Shown here piece by piece: positions 43,910 through 53,693 of a stretch of 64,000 bases of DNA. The stretch comes from Lithodes maja. Its lineage: Eukaryota > Arthropoda > Malacostraca > Decapoda > Lithodidae. Within the stretch, counting starts at the first letter, position 1. Every line of letters begins with the position of its first letter. Location of the stretch: positions 82,501 to 146,500 of the forward strand of contig JBAKBP010000196.1 of the NCBI GenBank assembly GCA_037953745.1, read 5' to 3'. The position numbers and the translations under genes were made by a program. The notes beneath the pieces are model-generated. The model was not told the DNA's origin. It was given only the letters and a program-made list of their open reading frames with translations, and made no database searches.

Positions 43910-44238
43910 ACTCTGGCACTGGCCAGGTTCTTACCTTTCCAGGGTTTGAAGGTGGCACTGTCAGTCTGTCACTATCATAGTATCACTGTATCACAGTTCA
44001 CTAACACCGTGAGTAACACCGTACAATGACTGTACACGATAATGACGTTCTTGAACCTGTTGTTGACAGGAAAAATCGCTTCCGGAGCGCCAGAAAGGAG
44101 CGCAAAATTCAAGCTGCGCTCCTCGCCTGCACTCCGAGTTCAGATTTTTGCCGCTCCTCACTCCGCGCTCCTCCATATTGGTAGTGCGCACCGGATCGCA
44201 CGCAGAGCGCCAAATCGGCGCGCCCACGCCCACCACTG
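41942..44238. mobile_element. hAT-like non-autonomous element with subterminal repeats
   Basis: It starts CAGTGGTGGGCG and ends with the inverse (CGCCCACCACTG), a 12-bp terminal inverted repeat of the CAG...CTG type. The flanks CCAGTTCG (41934-41941) and CCAGTTCA (44239-44246) are an 8-bp duplication with one mismatch, the hAT length. Both ends carry clusters of GCGCTCC (41985-42090; inverted or direct copies 44085-44215), as is usual for hAT transposase-binding regions. No hAT transposase frame is visible; a LINE fragment (about 42967-43850) fills the middle. Confidence 0.75.
42967..43850 (-). pseudogene. 5'-truncated LINE, RT C-terminal part, poly-A tail, inside the hAT element
   Basis: Minus frame 43628-43062 (188 codons) continues from upstream sequence reading LVSFNAQKTKYIQFSNR and ILGVTLTTNLSWTHYV. 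The main part has KKLGLLYRVREFF, YCSPLWGGSGVVALRQLDKI, NKAIRLINNPA and TLWNALPSNCF, the C-terminal region of CR1/jockey-type reverse transcriptases. A T-run (42967-43005) is its poly-A tail. The catalytic core is missing. The C-run and A-run at 43879-43910 lie near its 5' end. Confidence 0.8.
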
Positions 44239-44246
44239 CCAGTTCA

Positions 44247-44847
44247 TTGACTAGGCTTGTCCGGCGTAACTACCCTCGGATCCAACTCGCCCACGACAGG
44301 CCCCGGTAGTGAGAGAGTTTGTGATATGAATTTTGTTTTATGGTGGTGGGGTAGGGTTAGACGGCTGACTAGGTTTGGCAAATGTCGATCCCTGACCTAA
44401 TCTTTGTTTTGGTTGATGCTTGTGCCATTTACCTGATTGTTTTCCCTGCTGATACTTGGGCTGGATGCTTCCTTGTGCTGGAGGGGATTTACGGCTCTGA
44501 CAGGGCTTAGACCCACTAGGTTGGGGTTTAGCACTGCTCTTGGGCTTGGAATAAGGTTTCTTAAAGTGATCTTTCCTAGCCTGGGAAGCACCCTGCTTGA
44601 CAGTATCTACCATATTAAAGACTGTTTTCCAAGTGTTGGGGTAAAGTAAAGAGGGCGTCAACACTGGTTAAAGGATTACCCGGCGACCAATGTCTTCCGG
44701 TAATTTTTTCACCAGGTAGACCCGTAGGTCTTGACGTGCGCGGACAGCCTCCAACAAGGCTATCCTGACGTCGCTCAGAGATTGAATAGAGTTCTGTAGT
44801 AGGAGCCGGCGGGATTAGTCCGTGGCTTTCCTAACATCTGTGTCATT
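44247..44847 (-). pseudogene. DIRS copy 1 gag, C-terminal part
   Basis: The frame 44664-44338 starts MLTPSLLYPNTWKTVFNMV, matching LTPSLMSPEVWRTVFNMA of copy A gag. It continues with a basic Lys/Pro/Gln-rich tail of about 85 residues (KKPYSKPKSSAKPQPSGSK) that copy A lacks. 44665-44847 continues the match (RRLLLQNSIQSLSDVRIALLE-like region). It ends where the CR1-like LINE X1 begins. Confidence 0.75.
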
Positions 44848-47247
44848 TTAGTAATGAAGAGGATATAGTGGAACATGTCAATGTGGATAGCCCTATAGGT
44901 CGTAGTGACCATGCCTGTATAAGTTTTAGTTGCAATATTAAAACAGAGAGGGATAATAGAAGCAATAAAAAAATATACATGTATGATGGAGCAGATTATG
45001 AGCTGCTGAGACGGTGTTTGGACATTGACTGGGGGGAATACTTGAACGGTGAAGACGCTGAAGGAATGTGGAGGAAGATTAGAGTCAAACTGGAGAATTC
45101 TGTATCCAAATGTGTACCAGTATGGGAATATAAGGATAAAACAAAGTTGAGGAAAAGAACGAACCCAGAATTGCCTATGAAAAGAAAGCTTTGGACATTG
45201 ATAAGAAGAAAGAAACGATTGTGGGAAAGACTAAAATTGTTAAAAAAAGAACAGGAGGTCTAGTATAGAAGCTAAAGAAGTGGATTTGGAACGCAGACAA
45301 ATAAACGGATAAAATAAGGTGGGAGACAAGGATTGCTAGAAATGTGAAGGATAATCCAAAAATATTCTGGAAGTATATTCAGGAAAAGTTAACAAGAAGA
45401 GTAGGTATCCCAGAACTGATAGGAGACCTGGATGATGGGAATAGAGCAGAAACTGATAAGGAGAAAGCAGAGGTGCTGGGGAAATACTTTGGGGAGGTAC
45501 TAACAGTGGAGTCGGTTGATGCAGTGCCTACTATTCCCATCAAACAGGCACCAGCACTAGAACTAATAGAGTTTTCCCATGCTAGAATAAGGAGGGCTAT
45601 AGAATAAATTAACAGAAGTAAGTCCCCGGGACCGGATGGGATACATCCAAGAATCATAATGGAAGGAGGTGAGATGTTAGTAGAGCCATTAATTTTTTTA
45701 TTTGAGGTATCTTTAATACAGGACAAATCCTGATGGACTGGAGAGAGGCGAACATAAGAGCTATATTTAAGAATGGAAAGAGAAATGACCCAGGAAATTA
45801 TAGACCAGTCAGTTTGACAAGTGTTGTGTGTAAACTAATGGAAACGGTAATTAGAGAAGGAATAATTGAAAATATGAAATCAAACCAACTTTTCAGTGGG
45901 AGACAGTTCGGATTCTTGCCGGGGAGGTCGACGGTACTACAGCTAATTAAGGTGGTAGATGATTGGATGCAAATTCTGGAGGATGGTGATGTTATAGACG
46001 TGGTATATTGCGATTTTATGAAGGCCTTCGATAAGGTCCCACATAAAAGGTTAATAGAGAAAGTTAGAAGCTATAGTATAGGGGAGAAATGTGTGAAATG
46101 GATAGAAGCCTTCCTGAAAGATCAGAGACAGAGGGTACTGGTGAATGGAATAGGCTCGGGGTGGAGGGAAATTACAAGTGGGGTACCTCAGGGATCTGTG
46201 TTGGGACCACTACTGTTCGTTATATTTATCAACGACTTACCTGAAGTTATAGCCAATGGAAGTGAGATATACCTGTATGCGGATGACACTAAGCTGTATA
46301 GAAGAGTGAGGAGTAAGGAAGATGTAGGTTTTCTTCAAGGAGATGTGGAGGGCATGAAGGGATGGTCTGAACATTGGTTAATGCCTTTTCATCCAAAAAA
46401 ATGCAAGTACATGCGGATTGGGACTAGCAAGATAGACAAGGTAGGATACAGTATGTATGAAGCAATGGAGGAAGTGAATGCAGAAAAGGATATAGGAGTA
46501 GTGATAGACAATAAGTTAAATTTCTCAGAACATTTAGCGGAAAAGATAAACAAAGCCAATAGAATTGTAGGGCTGATAAGGAGGACATTTGGGTCACTTG
46601 ACGAAGAAATATTCAGGAATCTCTATACAGCGCTGGTTAGGCCACACCTGGAATATGCGAACCAGGTGTGGGCTCCATATATGGTAAAGGATACAGAAGC
46701 AGTGGAGAAAGTGCAGAGGAGAGCTAGCAAGCTAGTACCAACGTTGAAGAACGCGGGCTATGAGCAGAGGTTGAGGACACTGGGACTTCCGACACTGGCA
46801 TATAGGAGAAAGAGAGGGGATATGATAAGAGACTTTTAAGATAGTGTCAGGAAAGTTTGATGAGGATGTGTGTGAAGGTATCTTCTTGATGTGGGAGAGA
46901 ACAAGAACGAGAGGACACTCTAAGAAAATTTACAAAGAAAGAAATAGGCTTGAAAAGGCAAAGAACTCATTTTGTGATAGAGTGGTAAATGAGTGGAACG
47001 CACTGCCCCAGTATGTAGTCGATTCCGAATCAATAAGGAAGTTTGAAAGTAATCTTGATAAAGCATGGGGAAGACAAGATTTGAAGTTTGATTATAAAGC
47101 AAAAATACAGAATAGTAAAAGTGTTGCGTCTGCTGCCGCCGCCGCCAACACAGTGAACGACCGCAGTAGTGCAAGTACTGGCACTGAGCTGGATACACCG
47201 GCCTAGTTTGCCTTTTTCCAGAGGATCTACTGTAAGAAACTGTAAGA
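44848..47247 (+). mobile_element. CR1-like LINE family X, copy X1 (5' truncated)
   Basis: The first frame (44868-45263) carries the endonuclease end (PIGRSDHACISF). It is followed by broken linker frames (45344-45607; in-frame TAA at 45605) and the RT frame 45733-46839: DFMKAFDKVPHKRLIEKV, SGVPQGSVLGPLLFVIF, YADDTKLYRR, then the C-terminal HLEYANQVWAPYMVKD. A frameshift near 46839 leads to the last frame 46844-47206 (RVVNEWNALPQYVVDSESI). The 3' end is CTGTAAGAAACTGTAAGA, a 10-bp terminal duplication as in CR1 elements. It interrupts the gag of DIRS copy 1. Confidence 0.85.
45733..46839 (+). CDS. LINE X1 reverse transcriptase (368 codons)
   Basis: RT palm and thumb of a CR1-like LINE: the catalytic YADD lies in YLYADDTKLYRRVRSKED. 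It shares almost its entire length with the RT at 51941-53350 (differences include Ile/Ser at the WMQ.LEDGD position and Ala/Thr at VI.NGSE), so the two copies are recent relatives. The frame runs out (RDF) where one base has been lost or gained relative to the 52-kb copy, which reads ETFKIVSGKYDED. Confidence 0.88.
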   Translation: MDWREANIRAIFKNGKRNDPGNYRPVSLTSVVCKLMETVIREGIIENMKSNQLFSGRQFGFLPGRSTVLQLIKVVDDWMQILEDGDVIDVVYCDFMKAFDKVPHKRLIEKVRSYSIGEKCVKWIEAFLKDQRQRVLVNGIGSGWREITSGVPQGSVLGPLLFVIFINDLPEVIANGSEIYLYADDTKLYRRVRSKEDVGFLQGDVEGMKGWSEHWLMPFHPKKCKYMRIGTSKIDKVGYSMYEAMEEVNAEKDIGVVIDNKLNFSEHLAEKINKANRIVGLIRRTFGSLDEEIFRNLYTALVRPHLEYANQVWAPYMVKDTEAVEKVQRRASKLVPTLKNAGYEQRLRTLGLPTLAYRRKRGDMIRDF

Positions 47248-47534
47248 TTAATAGCATCTCGTTCTATTGAGGGACTGGGCCGTTTGGCGACTTAACCCTG
47301 TCACGTTTTTATGACGCAGAGGTTGCCAGATTAGCAATAATAAATAGAGTTCTCTCACTCTTATAATTACCTCTCCAAAATTAATTTTCTGCCCACAGCT
47401 AAGTCAAAGACAACTGCAGAGGTTGAAGTAACTAAACTAAAGGTTTCTAAATACCCCTGATGGTAACAAAGGCTTGAAAGTATCCCTAATAGGCTCAAAA
47501 TTGCATCAAGAATGTGAGAGGGTTAATAAGAACT
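47248..47534. other. Unassigned 287 bp between LINE X1 and DIRS gag
   Basis: No match to copy A gag was visible and no ORF. It may be DIRS copy 1 sequence that has diverged, or a further small insertion. Confidence 0.35.
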
Positions 47535-49720
47535 GGGAGAAGAGCCTGAAAGCTTTGTGTCTCAACTTAAAATCTCTGTCCAGATGTGCCGGAGAAGGCG
47601 TTGAAAAGGGCTCCTGTAGGTCCCATAAAGCTAATTTAGGGGCGGCAAGAAAATAAAAAAGAGCAGGGGGAACTCCTCCGGCTTTTGTGATAGGCAAAGA
47701 GAACCAACTATGATTCTCTTGAGGTATTTGGTGGGAGGATTTTGACGTTATTGTCGCCGCAAACTGTTGCGCCTCAATTTCCCAGTCCAACCAAGGGCCT
47801 GTCTCACCTGCAGGACTGGGTTGCCGGATTGGTCGCTCACCGGAAGTGTATCCAGTTCCGGCGTGAGCGTGGCTAGGACTTTGATGTCATTCATGCCATC
47901 AGTCTTGGACCAATCCGCAAATAGTCGGGCAGAGGAGGCAGGAGGAATAGCTGGGGTGGGGTATTACACGAAATACTCATAGGAATAAATATTGGGGATG
48001 GCTTTGACAGCTACATCCAAAATATGACCCTGTGTGTCTTTTGCCCTTAATTTTCTACTCTTATTCATCTGGATTACCCACTCACTCGGGACTGGGAGCT
48101 CCTCCGCGATTGTTGTTTGTGCTATGGCTGGATTTTGTGCCATGATAGTCACCCATGAGCAATCTGGACCTTAAAGCAAAGGCATAGGGCTTTTCTTTTT
48201 CTAAAGGAGGGGGATTAATGTCCGTAATCACACGTACGTTAGTGGTGGTTAACGCCGGACCTTGCACACTACTAGCAGAAGTAGTAGGTTGAGTTACGTT
48301 AGGTAGGGAGGGTGGTAAACTAGATGGGACAACGACTCTGGTTGGCACTAATGGCCGCACAACAGACCCAATTGGAGGAGCTCCCGGTACAGCTGTGGGA
48401 GTTTCCTGTGACTTAGGTGGTACATTATATTGTTGCATCATATTATCGAGAATGTAATCTAGGTCCTCCCTGGTGAAATACTGTTTCTGGGAATCCTTAG
48501 ATGACTCAGACCCTACCTCTGACCCTTCCTCAACTGGCTCAGGTTGAGCTGAAGATAACTGTTCTAAGTCTTCCTGGTCTTGCCTTGTAACCTCCATCTC
48601 TTCCGGTTGTTGCCGGGATTCAGATGTTAACTGTTCACTACCTGGTCATACTAGGTCAGGGACGGAAGAGGCAATATTGTCAATATTGTCACTACCTCTA
48701 TTATCCGGCGGGTATTGGTTCAAGGGTTCTGTTCGCACGGCTTCAGGGTTTCTCCACACACTGCGGCCTTGCTCTACTCTAGTCTGTGAATCAGGGATAA
48801 ACTGAGAACTCTGAATTAATTGTGAACCTGTGTCATAGCCATGTGGCTCACTCACTGTGTACCCTCTATACTGTTCCGCAAGAACCCTTTGAGACACTAT
48901 AGGAGCCCGACTAAGTGTTGTATCTAACTTTGGGATAGCAAAATTCACATTAGGTTCCACATATCTGTCACTAGACCCGACCCTGGGAGTTGACTCAGCT
49001 CCCTCCGTCCCTACCTCGGAACTGCCAGATTGGACGTTAGACATGGTAGAGGTAGGGGCGGAGGGCGGTGGACGCGACCCCGGCGCCTCCTTACGGGAAT
49101 GTTTATGGCCCTTCCCCTCTGACTGTTTGTCACTAGACGTCGCCGCGTCAGTTTTCCGCCACTTGAGTGATCTAGACGTCTCTGTGGACGACTTGTAGGA
49201 CCGCTTGAGCGGCGACCGGGACCTGGAACGGTCCTCTTGCGGTGACGTAGATCGCGCTCTCTTAGGGCGGCCGGGGGGGGGGGGGGGGGGGGGGGCGGGG
49301 GTTGCCCTACTTGAGTCACTATTGTCACTGCTGCTCACTATTTCTTTAGAGAGAATTTTGGGCTTAGGTTTTACTTTAGAGCTGGACCGAGAAGGGGGAG
49401 TTTTAATAACTGGCGATTTAATTACTAATTGGTCCCAAAGTGCCTCATCATCACAGTGAAGGGCTTTATGAGCAATGTCTTTTGAATATGAATTAAAAGT
49501 GTTTTTAACTTCTTGTAATGCAACTAGACAAGATTGGTCTCTTTGATTTAGTAATCCATTCCTCAGGTCTGTGCATACCCCGCACCTCTTTGAAACCCAG
49601 ACTCCCCTGGACCTATCGAGGCACTTTACGCATTTTACACATAGTTTATGGTAAAAGACCGGAATATTAGAACAAGTTGGGGGTAGAGCATAATGTGACT
49701 AAGGGCATATGGAGACTTAA
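47535..49720 (-). pseudogene. DIRS copy 1 gag, N-terminal and middle parts
   Basis: Right to left on the minus strand: a cysteine motif (KCLDRSRGVWVSKRCGVC, about 49615-49560), an acidic and Ser-rich part with a Pro run encoded by a 30-base C-run (G-run 49269-49298 on plus), an RSRSRSPLKRS segment, frame 49338-48646, an in-frame TGA at 48646-48648, frame 48597-48082 (TTTNVRVITDINPPPLEKE), then PSEWVIQMNKSRKLR and WEIEAQQFAATITSKSS (47790-47506). All match copy A gag in order. Several frame breaks. Confidence 0.8.
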
Positions 49721-50420
49721 CGAACCCCCCCCCGCCGGGATCGGCCCCTCCCCCTGGTGTCCGGTGCCCCTACAGATGTGTCGTGATCTGGAAAGAAAAT
49801 TTCCAGGAATCAATGCTCATAAGGATAAACCGAGACATTTACACATCATTATACCCCCAAATGCGACGGAAAATTAGATGTAGCCACACCGCTACTCTAA
49901 TCTTCCTTCACACTTGTTTTCGAAAAGACCTCGGAGATCCTTTCTCATTTTGAACTGCTTACCTGTGACTAAGTGTCACTGACCCATACTTTAGATAATT
50001 CCTTTCGGATATACAGTATATTAACTAACGAATCGTCTACCATGACCTGAGTGATAGTTAATTACCCGACTGGACTTTTCCGCCGGGCGGATTCAAAGTC
50101 ATGTCATGCCGCGCCGTGTGAGGCTATCTGTATAGGTGAGTTCTCTCGGCCGGGCCGAGATCACCCTCTTAGGAATCTGCACTTCCGCCGGGAGTCTAGT
50201 GGTACTCCAGACCACGCCGGGATCCTTGGATCTATTCCCCGCCCGCCTGCAAGGCGAGCCTCTGCCATCAATATCCGGTAAAGATCGCCGGAGGGAAAAC
50301 ACCAAGCTTTTTAAGAGTATTGACTTGTCTGGGCAAGGCAGCTACCCTCAAAAACTACCCTCATAAGTCAGAACGTCTCCTGACACCTTCCAAACATGGA
50401 TAATAACACCACATGAAAGC
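49721..50420 (-). other. DIRS copy 1 leader, first part
   Basis: Non-coding, with repeated CGCCGG motifs (49733, 50080, 50184, 50215, 50286) and GGCCGGGCC near 50151, like the leader of copy A. The segment GAAAATTTCCAGGAAT at about 49796 is shared with copy A. It is interrupted at 50420 by an RTE fragment and resumes at 51055. Confidence 0.65.
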
Positions 50421-51046
50421 TCTTGAAATACTCTTTTAAGTATCTGGGCAGTGTGTTGAGTAAAGATGGGACTATGGATGAAGAGGTGCGGGAGAGGGTA
50501 CAACAGGGGAAGAGGGTTGTAGGAACGCTAAAAGCAGTAACAAGAAATAGGGTGGTCAGTATGGAAGTGAAGAAGTCCTTGCATGACAGTGTGGTAATCC
50601 CGACACTGACTTACGGAAGCGAAGCATGGACGTTGGTTGAGAGACTCAGACCAAGAGTGAGAGCAGTGGAAATGAATTACTTAAGGAGTGCGTGCGGAAT
50701 TACATGGAGGGATAGACAGACTAATGAGGAAGTAAGAAGGAGGTGTGGTGTGGAGGTAGATGTCCTGGAAAGTGTGAAAAGGAACAACTTGAGATGGTTC
50801 GGCCATATGGAACGTATGGAAAGCGAGAGAATGACTAAGAGGGTGTACGAGAGCGAGGTGGAGGGACAGAGGGGGAGAGGTAGACCGAATATGAGGTGGA
50901 AGGATGGAGTGAGGAACTACATGAATGAAGGCGGTGCTGGTTGGGGGGAGGGGCGTCGACTGACTGGGGACAGAGGTGCATGGGGGCGGTTCGTTCGTGG
51001 CCACCCCTTCGGGGATCACGGCGTCAGGCAATAGATAGATAGATAG
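50421..51046 (+). mobile_element. 5'-truncated RTE-like LINE with (TAGA)n tail, 8-bp target duplication
   Basis: Frame 50423-51034 (203 codons) reads RT C-terminal sequence: FKYLGSVLSKDGTMDEEV, TLTYGSEAWTLVERLRPRVR, MNYLRSACGITWRDRQTNEE, LRWFGHMERM, RGRGRPNMRWKDG, ending GHPFGDHGVRQ. The tail is (ATAG)n (51031-51048). ATGAAAGC at 50413-50420 and 51047-51054 is the target duplication. Same family as 25920-26602 and 51675-51846. Confidence 0.88.
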
Positions 51047-51054
51047 ATGAAAGC

Positions 51055-51575
51055 GAAGGTCATATCTTAGGGCTAAAACATATTAATAATTAAGCAATTA
51101 ATAATAACCCCTAGCCTACTACGAATACCCCTAATGAGGCTGGCCACGAGGCTCAAGGTAAATATTTTGACGAATAATACACCCTTACCTCCCAAGAAGA
51201 CACAGCAGCAGCAGCACGCATGGCGCCCCAAGCCAGAGGGGAAAACAGCAAACTCGGATTCTGGAAAGTTCCCCACCAGGTGGGGCAACTCTTATACCAG
51301 CACATCTGGGATGGATAGCTAGTAACATAGTTCCACGGATATGTAGCCTCCTAAATAACTAGGTTATAGCAAAGCTAAGGCGCAGAAACAAAAACAAACA
51401 CACATGGCGTGCGTGTCCAATGCGGACCGACAATGCACCTCACACATAAGTACCCTAGTTTAACACTTCCTGTGGACGTACCAATGGGGCTGACCGTCCT
51501 AGCTAATCTAAACCTATTCTATAACATCTCGGATAAATACAAATGAGCAAAAGACTCACTAGAGGTGAACGAATG
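51055..51575 (-). other. DIRS copy 1 leader, second part
   Basis: Continues the leader. Near its end AAATGAGCAAAAGACTCACT corresponds to AAATGAGAAAAAACTCACT of copy A at about 39805. No gene; ORFs 51073-51288 and 51134-51322 lack features. Confidence 0.6.
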
Positions 51576-51674
51576 GGATACACCCAAGAATCATAAAGGA
51601 AGGAGGTGAGATGTTGGTAGAGCCATTTAAAATGTTATTTGAGGTATCGTTTAATACAGGACAAATCCCGATGG

Positions 51675-51846
51675 TGGAAGGATGATATGAGGTGGAAGGA
51701 TGGAGTGAGGAACTACATGAATGAAGGCGGTGCTGGTTGGGGGGAGGGGCGTCGACTGACTGGGGACAGAGGTGCATGGGGGCGGTTCGTTCGTGGCCAC
51801 CCCTTCGGGGATCACGGCGTCAGGCAATAGATAGATAGATAGATAG
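51675..51846 (+). mobile_element. RTE-like LINE fragment, 12-bp target duplication
   Basis: 172 bp: the last coding part (MRWKDGVRNYMNEGGAGWG to GHPFGDHGVRQ) and the (TAGA)n tail, 5' truncated. AAATCCCGATGG at 51663-51674 is repeated exactly at 51847-51858. A textbook target-primed insertion into the CR1-like copy X2. Confidence 0.92.
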
Positions 51847-51940
51847 AAATCCCGATGGACTGGAGAGAGGCGAACATAACAGCTACAGTATATTTAAGAA
51901 GGGAAAGAGAAATGACCCAGGAAATTATAGACCAGTCAGA

Positions 51941-53350
51941 TTGACAAGTGTTGTGTGTAAACTAATGGAAGCGGTAATTAGAGAAGGAATAATGGAGCAT
52001 ATGAAATCAAACCAACTTTTCAGTGGGAGACAGTTCGGATTCTTGCCGGGGAGGTCGACGGTACTACAGCTAATTAAGGTGGTAGATGATTGGATGCAAA
52101 GTCTGGAGGATGGTGATGTTATAGACGTGGTATATTGCGATTTTATGAAGGCCTTCGATAAGGTCCCACATAAAAGGTTAATAGAGAAAGTTAGAAGCTA
52201 TAGTATAGGGGAGAAATGTGTGAAATGGATAGAAGCCTTCCTGAAAGATCGGAGACAGAGGGTACTGGTGAATGGAATAGGCTCAGGGTGGAGGGAAATT
52301 ACAAGTGGGGTACCTCAGGGATCTGTGTTGGGACCACTACTGTTCGTTATATTTATCAACGACTTACCTGAAGTTATAACTAATGGAAGTGAGGTATACC
52401 TGTATGCGGATGACACTAAGCTGTATAGAAGAGTGAGGAGTAAGGAAGATGTGGGTTTGCTTCAAGGAGATGTGGAGGGCATGAAGGGATGGTCTGAGCA
52501 TTGGTTAATGCCTTTTCATCCAAAAAAATGCAAGTACATGCGGATTGGGACAAGCAAGATAGACAAGGTAGGATACAGTATGTATGAAGCGATGGAGGAA
52601 GTGAATGCAGAAAAGGATATAGGAGTAGTGATAGACAATAAGTTAAATTTCTCAGAACATTTAGCGGAAAAGATAAACAAAGCCAATAGAATTGTAGGGC
52701 TGATAAGGAGGACATTTGTGTCACTTGACAAAGAAATCTTCAGGAATCTCTATACAGCGCTGGTTAGGCCGCACCTGGAATATGCGAACCTGGTGTGGGC
52801 TCCATATATGGTAAAGGATATAGAAGCAGTGGAGAAAGTGCAGAGGAGAGCTAGCAAGCTAATACCAACGTTGAAGAACGTGGGCTATGAGCAGAGGTTG
52901 AGGACACTGGGGCTTCCGACACTGGCATATAGGAGAAAGAGAGGGGATATGATAGAGACTTTTAAGATAGTGTCAGGAAAGTATGATGAGGATGTGTGTA
53001 AAGGTATCTTCTTGATGCGGGAGGGAACAAGAACGAGAGGACACTCTAAGAAAATTTACAAAGAAAGAAATAGGCTTGAGAAGGCAAAGAACTCATTTTG
53101 TGATAGAGTGGTAAATGAGTGGAACGCACTGCCCCAGTATGTAGTCGATTCCGAATCAATAAAGGAGTTTGAAAGTAATCTTGATAAAGCATGGGGAAGA
53201 CAAGATTTGAAGTTTGATTATAAAGCAAAAATACAGAATAGTAAACATTTTGCGTCTGCTACCGCCGCCGCCAACACCGTGAACGACCGCAGCAGTGCAA
53301 GTACTGGTACTTGTCCTCTCGTTCCTCAGCCGTCCGGCTGGCTCAGTTGA
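51941..53350 (+). CDS. LINE X2 reverse transcriptase and C-terminal domain (469 codons)
   Basis: The best-preserved RT of family X: RQFGFLPGRSTVLQL (30-44), DFMKAFDKVPHKRL (67-80), SGVPQGSVLGPLLF (122-135), catalytic YADD (155-158), HLEYANLVWAPYM, RRASKLIPTLKNVGYEQRL, ending in RVVNEWNALPQYVV and the Ala/Ser-rich tail. The last residues (CPLVPQPSGWLS) come from the SINE inserted at 53312, not the LINE. The frame is open across the whole region where copy X1 has a shift. The endonuclease is missing, so it is not autonomous. Confidence 0.9.
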   Translation: MTSVVCKLMEAVIREGIMEHMKSNQLFSGRQFGFLPGRSTVLQLIKVVDDWMQSLEDGDVIDVVYCDFMKAFDKVPHKRLIEKVRSYSIGEKCVKWIEAFLKDRRQRVLVNGIGSGWREITSGVPQGSVLGPLLFVIFINDLPEVITNGSEVYLYADDTKLYRRVRSKEDVGLLQGDVEGMKGWSEHWLMPFHPKKCKYMRIGTSKIDKVGYSMYEAMEEVNAEKDIGVVIDNKLNFSEHLAEKINKANRIVGLIRRTFVSLDKEIFRNLYTALVRPHLEYANLVWAPYMVKDIEAVEKVQRRASKLIPTLKNVGYEQRLRTLGLPTLAYRRKRGDMIETFKIVSGKYDEDVCKGIFLMREGTRTRGHSKKIYKERNRLEKAKNSFCDRVVNEWNALPQYVVDSESIKEFESNLDKAWGRQDLKFDYKAKIQNSKHFASATAAANTVNDRSSASTGTCPLVPQPSGWLS

Positions 53351-53570
53351 TAGCGTGCCTGAATCCCATCTTGAAGGTCTAGCGTTCAATCCCCGCTCAG
53401 ATTGAAAAGTTTTTCTGGGATATAGCCGGCGGTTACCATCTCCCCATGAGCAAGGGTAATGGTCTCTGGTAGACTGAAGAAAGCCAAGTGCTTGTGAATC
53501 CTCGAAGGAGGAGAACGAGCGCTATATAAGTAACCAGAAGATTATTATTATTATTATTATTATTATTACT
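53312..53570 (+). mobile_element. tRNA-derived SINE with (ATT)n tail
   Basis: The head has the pol III A box (GGCTGGCTCAGTTGATAG) and B box (GCGTTCAATCC) within a tRNA-length stretch (about 53329-53401). A body of about 130 bp containing GCGCTATATAAG follows, then an (ATT)n tail. It interrupts LINE copy X2, whose sequence resumes with CTGAGCTGGATAC. Target duplication is at most a few bases (TACT). Transcription would be rightwards, by RNA polymerase III. Confidence 0.85.
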
Positions 53571-53693
53571 GAGCTGGATACACAGGCCTAGTTTGCCTTT
53601 TTCCAGAGGATCTACTGTAAGAAACTGTAAGAATGTCGAATGAAGCGGAGGACAGGTTAGGCACACCTGCTGGGGACGGCCACAGGGGAAGGA

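Larger units (their letters stand above)
51576..53636 (+). mobile_element. CR1-like LINE family X, copy X2, carrying an RTE fragment and a SINE
   Basis: 5'-truncated in the linker before RT (starts at the equivalent of 45639 in copy X1). It ends with the same terminal 10-bp duplication at 53615-53632. CGAATG occurs at 51570-51575 and 53637-53642, a possible target duplication. Insertions inside it: RTE fragment 51675-51846 and SINE 53312-53570. It lies in the leader of DIRS copy 1, close to the terminal repeat. Confidence 0.82.
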
